Source: Muribaculaceae bacterium
Lineage (GTDB): Bacteria; Bacteroidota; Bacteroidia; Bacteroidales; Muribaculaceae
Direction of reading: 5' to 3'
DNA: 7,828 bases
Assembly: GCA_022511505.1 (NCBI GenBank)
Contig: JAFLTK010000266.1
Location: forward strand, 1 to 7,828
The notes under the pieces are model-generated. The model was not told the DNA's origin. It did no database searches and worked only from the letters and a program-made list of their open reading frames with translations. This document shows positions 1-4,732 of this stretch, in pieces (within the stretch, counting starts at the first letter, position 1; each line of letters opens with the position of its first letter). The position numbers and the translations under genes are program-made.

Positions 1-72
1 AGTTACGATAGCAAGGTCTCTTAATTGCGACAAGCGCCAGCATCGCAATTAAGAGACCTTGCTATCGTAACT
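1..72. repeat. Perfect 30-bp inverted repeat, 12-nt loop
   Basis: Bases 1-30 are the exact reverse complement of 43-72, separated by the 12-nt loop 31-42 (CAAGCGCCAGCA). Every one of the 30 positions pairs. The arm is cut by the window edge, so it may extend further left. The repeat lies beyond the 3' end of the leftward ter operon. No oligo-T run follows either side, so it is not an obvious Rho-independent terminator. Function is unknown. Confidence 0.9.
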
Positions 73-86
73 TGTCAATTGTAGAG

Positions 87-131
87 GTTACGATAGCAAG
101 GTCTCTTAATTGCGACAAGCGCCAGCATCGC
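87..131 (+). repeat. 45-bp direct repeat of positions 2-46
   Basis: Positions 87-131 are identical to 2-46, an offset of 85 bp. The copy contains the arm, the 12-nt loop and the first four bases (TCGC) of the opposite arm. After TCGC the two copies diverge: AATTAAG follows in the first, GGAGCGATG in the second. The 29-bp arm therefore occurs three times in alternating orientation: plus at 2-30, minus at 43-71, plus at 87-115. The middle arm can pair with either neighbour. Confidence 0.9.
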
Positions 132-237
132 GGAGCGATGTTTCTTTCATTAACCCCGTACAAGCGCGAAGCGCGCAGTGCGGGGTCAGCGACCGCCTCT
201 CGGGATCGTCCTGGAGGGACGAGATTTCAATCCGAGA
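126..237. other. Cluster of three hairpins downstream of ter operon
   Basis: Three compact hairpins follow each other. The first is CATCGC-GGA-GCGATG at 126-140. The second pairs 153-161 with 178-186 through one G-T wobble and encloses GCGC-GAA-GCGC at 164-174. The third pairs 198-206 with 230-237 with one bulged base and encloses CGTCC-TGGAG-GGACG at 207-221. None is followed by a T tract on either strand. Read from the minus strand, they would form the 3' end of the ter operon transcript and could protect or process it. They could equally be part of a dispersed intergenic repeat or a small structured RNA. I do not recognise a known family. Confidence 0.55.
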
Positions 238-267
238 AGATTCTGAAAAGTCACCGCGAGAGTTGAA

Positions 268-906
268 TTAAACGATAAGATTGACTTCCTCGGGTGGAGG
301 AGGCAAGGTCAAGTCTTCGGTGGAACTTACACTTTTACTACCTTCGTTAATAATTCCAGAAACATACACGAAAAATTGTTTAAATGTTGCACTGTCAAGC
401 GAATCAATCGCATAAACATTGTCTGTGAGCAATTTCAAGGGTTCTGTTTTAGCTTTCATTCCGGCCGCGCAGGCAACGATACTGGCAAATCGACGCTTTT
501 TAACCTCGGGAATTATTTGATTATACAACTGTATATCGGCTGGCTTACCATCTGTCATTAAGAACAGCAACGGCATCCAGTCTCCCTTGCGCTCGGGCGT
601 GCTCAATCTGACTTCCTTGTCCACTTGCTCGCAAAGGAGTCGTAATGCCGCGCCGGTGTGGGTCGGGCCCGACTCGGGAGTCGAAATTTCGGGCAATTGC
701 AGGTCCTCGAGGGGTGTCATCGGGAGAACAACCTTGACATCGCGGTCAAATGTGATAATGCTTAGCGCTGCCGACTCCAAGGCAAACGGGTCTTGGCGCA
801 GGCTCGAAACCATGGCCTCGAGTCCAACCTTTACCGACTCGATAGGCTCGCCATTCATTGAGCCGGACGTGTCGATAAGTATATAAACGGGCAATCTTCT
901 ACTCAT
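268..906 (-). CDS. terY: TerY-like VWA domain protein, second paralogue
   Basis: This 212-residue cytosolic protein is essentially one von Willebrand factor A domain. The MIDAS metal site is complete: DTSGS at residues 12-16, a threonine at T82 or T84, and the MTDG motif with D119. It has no signal peptide or membrane segment. The C-terminus is a short linker ending in LPPPPEEVNLIV, shared with the upstream paralogue. TerY proteins are VWA components of ter stress systems and are thought to act as metal-dependent scaffolds for TerD proteins; no enzymatic role is expected. It is the last gene of the operon visible here, 61 nt after the previous gene, with a strong hairpin in that gap. The ATG at 906 is chosen because the MSRRLPVYIL start aligns with the paralogue; no Shine-Dalgarno motif is present. 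The family call is firm, the partner proteins are inference. Confidence 0.88.
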   Translation of the reverse strand: MSRRLPVYILIDTSGSMNGEPIESVKVGLEAMVSSLRQDPFALESAALSIITFDRDVKVVLPMTPLEDLQLPEISTPESGPTHTGAALRLLCEQVDKEVRLSTPERKGDWMPLLFLMTDGKPADIQLYNQIIPEVKKRRFASIVACAAGMKAKTEPLKLLTDNVYAIDSLDSATFKQFFVYVSGIINEGSKSVSSTEDLTLPPPPEEVNLIV

Positions 907-923
907 GATAATGCAATGGAAGT

Positions 924-959
924 GAGGGGAAGAAAGAATCGAGATAATTTCTTCCCCTC
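924..959 (-). promoter_or_regulatory. 12-bp hairpin between the two terY-like genes
   Basis: Bases 924-935 (GAGGGGAAGAAA) are the perfect reverse complement of 948-959, with a 12-nt loop at 936-947. In the leftward transcript it sits between the stop of the first VWA gene and the start of the second, ending 17 nt before that ATG. No T tract follows in the minus direction. It may therefore tune relative expression of the two genes by attenuation, RNA processing or occlusion of the start. On the plus strand it is followed by GAGTTTTATT, but no rightward gene precedes it. Confidence 0.5.
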
Positions 960-967
960 GAGTTTTA

Positions 968-1606
968 TTAAACTACGATGTTCACTTCGGGAGGAGGCGG
1001 CGGGAGTTCGCTTAAGCCGGCAACTTCGCCGAAACCTTCGTCAAGTTTCTCGGAGGTTGTGCCGATTGAGTCGCTGATCCACTTGAAATAGGCCTCCATG
1101 TCTTTGCTCGACGTCGTGTCGAGTTTGACAACATTCTCGGTGATTTGTTTCAGCGTGTTGGTGTTTGCGCCATTACCGGCTGCACAGGCAACAACGACGC
1201 CCCACTTGCGCGACTTGAAGTCGTTGATACCTTTCTGGAGGTTATCGGTCGGTTCGCCGTCCGACATGATGAACACCAGCGGTTTCCAGTCGCCTTTCTG
1301 CTCAGGGGTTGTTTTCTTAACCTCGTCGTTGGCGCGCTTGGTGACCAGTGACAATGCCTCGCCAAGGGCAGTGCAACCGCTTGCGGCCAGATTGGGCTGC
1401 TGGAAATTGGCAAGTTCGGTGAGAGGGACATCCTGCTGAGCGGTGCTGTTGAAAGTGATGATACTTAAAAATGCAGTCTCGAGAGCGTAGGGATTCCCGC
1501 GGAGTGCCGACAGCATTATCTGCACTCCATTCTTGACGGCTTCGATAGGCTCGCCATACATTGAGCCCGAGGTGTCAAGAAGAATATAAACAGGTAATCT
1601 TCTCAT
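968..1606 (-). CDS. terY: TerY-like VWA domain protein, first paralogue
   Basis: This is a 212-residue single VWA domain protein. The metal site is complete: DTSGS at residues 11-15, T79 in the GCTALGEAL segment, and MSDG with D116. The N-terminus MRRLPVYILLDTSGSM and the KGDWKPLVFIMSDG stretch are nearly the same as in the following gene, so the two arose by duplication. The stretch between about residues 183 and 198 is unlike the paralogue, yet the tail LPPPPPEVNIVV is conserved, which points to a short docking peptide. No signal or membrane segment is visible, so it should be cytosolic. It starts 12 nt after the stop of the upstream TerD-like gene and is surely co-transcribed. By family knowledge it is a ter-system scaffold rather than an enzyme; what it binds here is not shown by the sequence. 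Confidence 0.9.
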   Translation of the reverse strand: MRRLPVYILLDTSGSMYGEPIEAVKNGVQIMLSALRGNPYALETAFLSIITFNSTAQQDVPLTELANFQQPNLAASGCTALGEALSLVTKRANDEVKKTTPEQKGDWKPLVFIMSDGEPTDNLQKGINDFKSRKWGVVVACAAGNGANTNTLKQITENVVKLDTTSSKDMEAYFKWISDSIGTTSEKLDEGFGEVAGLSELPPPPPEVNIVV

Positions 1607-1618
1607 ATTGATATTGGT

Positions 1619-2305
1619 TTAACGTGAATAATCTTTTATAACGCGAGCGATGGTGTTGACAATAGATTTGTCGGGGAAAGCATCGCCAATGGCATTGAAT
1701 TTCCACTCGCCGTTTCTCTTGTAGAGTTTGCCGAGGACGAGGCCGCGCATTCCGATACAGTCGGTCTTGGTCGACACGTCATACTGGGCAAAGGTTTCTT
1801 TGACGCCGGTAATCCGGCCGTTTCTCATTGTAGGTTCAAACATGCGAATATAGGCGTAGGGAATCCCCGAGAAATCGCCAGAATACTCGTTGTTGTTATA
1901 GACGTTGAGGAAGAACACAATCGAGTTGACATTGGGGTTAACTCGATTCAAGTCGACCGTAATAATCTCATTGTCAAGACCGTCGTCGCCGCCGGTGTCG
2001 CCCTGAAGGTCGTCGCCGGTGTGGTGAAGGGCGCGGTCGATACTGTCAAGTTTGCCATTGGGCAGCCCAACGTTGCGGTCGCCAAAACGGTAGAGGGGAG
2101 AATAGATGTGGTCGATTGGTTTGCCCTGGTCGTCAAAAACCATGCAACTAAGGTCAAGGTCGACATCAACAATAGATGTTGACAGGCCGAAAAATGCTTT
2201 TTTGGTAACTGCGCCCCAGTTACACCCAACGCAGAACTGCGTCAGTTTGGAGCCGTTGGACTTCTCGAGATTAATTCTCTGTCCTTTTTCAAGTCTAATT
2301 GCCAT
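1619..2305 (-). CDS. TerD/TerX-like calcium-binding stress protein, long form
   Basis: This 228-residue TerD-domain protein begins MAIRLEKGQRINL, the usual TerD start. The first strand motif VDLDLSC lies at residues 48-54. The acidic calcium loop runs from H95 to E113 (TGDDLQGDTGGDDGLDNE), followed by ITVDLNRVNPNV. It is longer than the 186-residue canonical member because of extra residues at about 31-45 (including KKAFFG) and an insertion of about 20 residues before the acidic loop, around 66-94. The C-terminal part, LYKRNGEWKFNAIGDAF, matches canonical TerD closely. It follows the TerA-like gene after 26 nt and precedes the first VWA gene by 12 nt. The expected role is cytosolic calcium-dependent association with other Ter proteins. 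Exact subfamily (TerX, TerF or a lineage-specific form) cannot be settled by eye. Confidence 0.88.
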   Translation of the reverse strand: MAIRLEKGQRINLEKSNGSKLTQFCVGCNWGAVTKKAFFGLSTSIVDVDLDLSCMVFDDQGKPIDHIYSPLYRFGDRNVGLPNGKLDSIDRALHHTGDDLQGDTGGDDGLDNEIITVDLNRVNPNVNSIVFFLNVYNNNEYSGDFSGIPYAYIRMFEPTMRNGRITGVKETFAQYDVSTKTDCIGMRGLVLGKLYKRNGEWKFNAIGDAFPDKSIVNTIARVIKDYSR

Positions 2306-2331
2306 ATTGTTACGGTCTTAGGTTTTACACT

Positions 2332-2967
2332 TTAATCTTTAGAGCCGGGTGTATATCTGAATCCCCAGTTATAGACACGGTCACAGTCCTCGTGACCTTT
2401 GTGGAACGTGACAAGTTTCTTTACGGTAATAGAATTGTCGCCGTTAAAGTCAAGTTCAGCGATGGCACAGAACTTCTTGTCGCTTGTCTGCTGGCCCATT
2501 TTGACCTCGACTGTCTCCGCTCCGGGAACTGCCACCTTGACAACCGCGTCGGTCTCGTTCCAGCGGGCAACACCATCATAAATAAAAGTATAAACGATGA
2601 TGCGCTTAATCGCGTTGACACCTGCCGGGTTCACAGAAATGGTTTCTCCCGATCCACCTGAACGGACATCGCCGTAATGCCAGATATAAGGAGGCTTGGT
2701 ATAGCACCCCTGACGAGTTTGCTGGTCACGACTACCACCTCTGCCATGTGAGAACTGAACGCCGTCAATGAGCATCTTCGTGCCGTCGCGCATTTCATAG
2801 AAGCAACCCAAATCAAGGTCGATGTCTTTCTTAAACAGACCTAAAAAGCCACCGTTACCTTTACTCCAATCAAGATTAATTATTATTTCACCATTCAGAT
2901 TGGGCCCCGTGCGTTTAGTAAGGTCAATGCGGTGGGTATCACCACCTTTCTTCAGTTCAATTGCCAT
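2332..2967 (-). CDS. TerA-like TerD-superfamily protein
   Basis: This 211-residue protein has the TerD start (MAIELKKGG) and the strand motif DIDLDLGCFYEM at about residues 48-59. It then departs from the calcium-loop pattern. Instead it carries QFSHGRGG (71-78), RQGCYT (85-90), YIWHYGDVRSG (94-104), VVYTFIY-like strands (125-130), and FHKGHEDCDR near the C-terminus (188-197). These are features I associate with the TerA branch; enterobacterial TerA is roughly twice as long, so this is a short form. Several Cys and His residues (C55, H74, C88, H97, H189, H192, C195) could be structural or bind metal, which is speculation. It starts 4 nt after the preceding TerD gene and is followed by another TerD-like gene after 26 nt. 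It lacks a signal peptide and is expected in the cytosol. Confidence 0.85.
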   Translation of the reverse strand: MAIELKKGGDTHRIDLTKRTGPNLNGEIIINLDWSKGNGGFLGLFKKDIDLDLGCFYEMRDGTKMLIDGVQFSHGRGGSRDQQTRQGCYTKPPYIWHYGDVRSGGSGETISVNPAGVNAIKRIIVYTFIYDGVARWNETDAVVKVAVPGAETVEVKMGQQTSDKKFCAIAELDFNGDNSITVKKLVTFHKGHEDCDRVYNWGFRYTPGSKD

Positions 2968-2971
2968 AATA

Positions 2972-3628
2972 CTAACCTACGTATAGTGAAACTAGTTCGT
3001 CTAATTCTCCCTTATGTCCAATTCCCAATGCTTCAACTTCCCACTGAGAGCCAGTGCGCCTAAGTTGAACAAATTCTACCGATTTAGAAGTTGAAAAATC
3101 TTCAGTCAAGTCATATCGATAAGTCTCTTGACCAACTCCGGTTTTACCTTCTTGGCAAATTCGGATATATGCGTTTTCAACTCTTCCAAAATTCTGTCTA
3201 CGGTTACAAGCATCATAAATACTTGCGCAGATAATGATTCTATGAACGTCAGATCTAACGTTTGATAGGTCAATATCTAAACGTTCCTCGCCGCCTTCCT
3301 CTAAATCAATAGAGCCTATTACTGAAATTTCGGGATCAGTAGGGCGCGATTGAGACCTCATTTGGGAATTGTCTCTCCAATGAGAGCTTGGCACAATTTT
3401 GACGGGAGGAATCAGGTTCCCATCATCATCGGCTTTTAGTCTCTTTTCAGAATTATAGAAAACCATGTAGTCGTCGGTCAGGACTTTGCCGTTTGCACCG
3501 ATTAAGAATGCAGAAACATCCAGGTCGAAGTCTTCGTTTGGAAGTTCGTTAATATCCCAACCTAGACCTACGATAAATTTCTTAAACGAAATCTCCTGAG
3601 GCGATTCTTTCTTTAGATTTATAGCCAT
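2972..3628 (-). CDS. Divergent TerD-domain protein lacking the acidic loop
   Basis: This 218-residue TerD-family protein starts MAINLKKES and keeps DFDLDVSAFLIG (33-44), a VFYNSEKR strand (56-63), the NRRQNFGRVENAYIRI segment (142-157) and a YDLTEDFSTSKSVEFVQL stretch (172-189) that align with the upstream canonical TerD. It differs in an insertion at about 64-103 (SSHWRDNSQMRSQSRP and flanks). The aspartate-rich calcium loop is also replaced by GSIDLEEGGEERLDIDL (105-121). I chose the ATG at 3628, 5 nt after the previous stop; a TTG at 3643 would add MLLID and overlap the preceding gene, but the MAI start matches all paralogues. A hand count of bases 3001-3240 gives about 39% GC, against about 50% for 3721-3960 in its neighbour. 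This suggests a different history for this gene. Calcium binding is doubtful. Confidence 0.85.
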   Translation of the reverse strand: MAINLKKESPQEISFKKFIVGLGWDINELPNEDFDLDVSAFLIGANGKVLTDDYMVFYNSEKRLKADDDGNLIPPVKIVPSSHWRDNSQMRSQSRPTDPEISVIGSIDLEEGGEERLDIDLSNVRSDVHRIIICASIYDACNRRQNFGRVENAYIRICQEGKTGVGQETYRYDLTEDFSTSKSVEFVQLRRTGSQWEVEALGIGHKGELDELVSLYVG

Positions 3629-3633
3629 ATCGA

Positions 3634-4194
3634 TTAATAGCAATATTTGTTGACGAGTTGCTCCAAGCCACCCTTGAAGCCGTTGCCGATAGCCTCAAAC
3701 TTCCACTCGCCGTTTCTGCGGTACAGACGGCCGAATTCAACGGCAGTTTCAATCGAGAAATCCTCGTCCAAATCATACTTGGCGATCTCCTCGTTGGTAA
3801 CGGCATTATAGATGCGGATATAGCTGTTTCTGACCTGACCGAAATTCTGACGACGATTCTCGGCATCGTGGATAGTGGCCGTGAACAAGATTTCATTGAC
3901 GCGGGGATCAACCTTTGCCAAGTCAACAGTCAGCGTCTCGTCATCGCTGCCATCGCTGTTGCCGCCGGTCAAGTCATCACCCGATGATTCAACAGCGCCG
4001 TCGGGCGACTTCTGATTGTTGTAGAATACAAAGAACTCGTCCTGAGGAGTCTTTTTGTTTTCACCAAGCATGAATGCCGATGCATCAAGGTCAAAGTCAT
4101 AGCCTGTTCCCTGGTTGGGATCCCAGCCCAGGCCTACGCCAACTTTCTGCAGGCCGATGCCAATGCGCTGGCCTTTCTCAAGATTAATTGCCAT
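3634..4194 (-). CDS. terD: Canonical TerD-family calcium-binding stress protein
   Basis: This 186-residue protein is about the size of classical TerD, TerE and TerZ and shows all hallmarks. They are the start MAINLEKGQRI, GLGWDPN (21-27), DFDLDASAFML (33-43), FFVFYNNQ (54-61), the acidic loop SGDDLTGGNSDGSDDETLTVDL (71-92), NRRQNFGQVRNSYIRI (113-128), and LYRRNGEWKFEAIGNGF (157-173). The aspartates of the first strand and of the 73-85 loop are the calcium ligands in the family. It is cytosolic, with no signal peptide. It is the first gene of the operon: a Bacteroidales-type -7 element lies about 40 nt upstream and no gene precedes it. The stop is 5 nt from the next gene's ATG. No Shine-Dalgarno motif precedes the ATG, as usual for Bacteroidota. 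TerD, TerE and TerZ cannot be told apart here. Confidence 0.93.
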   Translation of the reverse strand: MAINLEKGQRIGIGLQKVGVGLGWDPNQGTGYDFDLDASAFMLGENKKTPQDEFFVFYNNQKSPDGAVESSGDDLTGGNSDGSDDETLTVDLAKVDPRVNEILFTATIHDAENRRQNFGQVRNSYIRIYNAVTNEEIAKYDLDEDFSIETAVEFGRLYRRNGEWKFEAIGNGFKGGLEQLVNKYCY

Positions 4195-4233
4195 AATTTT
4201 AGTTATTTAATTGAGTTTTTAATTTTGATGTTG

Positions 4234-4241
4234 CAAATTTA
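4234..4241 (-). promoter_or_regulatory. -7 promoter element of the ter operon
   Basis: On the minus strand the sequence reads TAAATTTG, a perfect match to the Bacteroidales -7 consensus TAnnTTTG. Transcription would start near 4228, giving a leader of roughly 35 nt before the terD ATG at 4194. The only -33-like motif is CTTG (minus strand, 4258-4261) with a spacer of about 16 bp, shorter than the usual 19-21. The -33 box is therefore weak. Confidence 0.6.
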
Positions 4242-4390
4242 AGAAGACATTAAAAATCAAGGCTCGATTTTGAAATGTGTCAATTCAAAAACAGTTCCAC
4301 AATTCTCGTTTGGTTGCAACCTTCCAAGCCGACATGGTATATAGTTAAGGCAACGTGACATAACTCCCCATTATTTAATGTCGTCAGCCA

Positions 4391-4423
4391 CAAAGTTAAC
4401 CAAAATTATCATACTAACCCAAT
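4391..4423 (-). promoter_or_regulatory. Possible second leftward promoter
   Basis: On the minus strand, ATTG (4420-4423) is followed after 21 bp by TAACTTTG (4391-4398), fitting the -33/-7 pattern of Bacteroidales better than the proximal site. A second overlapping -7 match, TAATTTTG, lies at 4401-4408. A transcript from here would start near 4385 and have a leader of about 190 nt before terD, or it could make a separate small RNA. AT-rich sequence produces such matches by chance. Confidence 0.35.
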
Positions 4424-4607
4424 CAATCACAAGAAAAATTTGATAAAAGATGTAATATACTGAATATACCGGAGTGCCGGGTGGCTGCGATGGCTTTTGT
4501 CTTCCGGCGGGAATGAGCCCGAACGGGCGAAATCGGGAAAACTCAATATATTTTGGGGATTTGTTGAATTTTATGCTTTTTGGCGGGTTTTATATAAATT
4601 AAAGTGT

Positions 4608-4615
4608 TACCTTTG
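4608..4615 (+). promoter_or_regulatory. -7 promoter element of the M16 peptidase gene
   Basis: TACCTTTG matches TAnnTTTG exactly. The nearest -33-like motif is TTTG at 4579-4582 with a spacer of 25 bp, longer than usual. Transcription would start near 4622, leaving a leader of about 110 nt before the ATG at 4733. This is long and may allow post-transcriptional control. Confidence 0.55.
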
Positions 4616-4732
4616 TGTGCTGAAAACCGCCTGATGATGAAAATTCGCGTTGCGAGATGTAACTTTTGGGCAGTTATCGCGTCATATATGTATATAAATT
4701 GCAATCAATCATTATAAAATTCAAGTTATTGA

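Larger units (their letters stand above)
4195..4732. other. Divergent intergenic region, ter operon / M16 peptidase
   Basis: This 538-bp AT-rich stretch separates the leftward ter operon from the rightward peptidase gene. It contains -7 promoter elements for both directions (listed separately). It also has a 10-bp perfect palindrome GGTTGCAACC at 4312-4321 that could be an operator. At 4469-4528 lies a GC-rich island: 4476-4480 (GCCGG) can pair with 4504-4508 (CCGGC), and GCCC-GAAC-GGGC forms a small hairpin at 4517-4528. I found no convincing protein gene. A 27-codon reading frame at 4634-4717 is discussed as a finding. The 60-bp GC-rich island stands out from its surroundings and I cannot assign it. 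Confidence 0.6.

Noticed and set aside
1..115. Invertible promoter of the Bacteroides type
   Set aside because: The DNA between the inverted arms is only 12-15 nt, too short to hold a promoter or to be inverted by a site-specific recombinase, and no recombinase gene is near.
1..131. CRISPR array
   Set aside because: The repeated unit alternates in orientation and the intervening 12-15 nt pieces are too short for spacers, with no cas gene in view.
72..266. Open frame of 64 codons on the plus strand
   Set aside because: It runs through the direct repeat and hairpin cluster, has low-complexity basic composition and no recognisable domain; structure explains the DNA better.
1098..1439. Plus-strand open frame of 113 codons
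   Set aside because: It lies entirely antisense within the first VWA gene, whose MIDAS motifs are intact.
3629..3643. TTG start adding five residues to the divergent TerD gene
   Set aside because: All four TerD-fold paralogues begin with MAI followed by a short basic stretch, and the ATG at 3628 gives exactly that.
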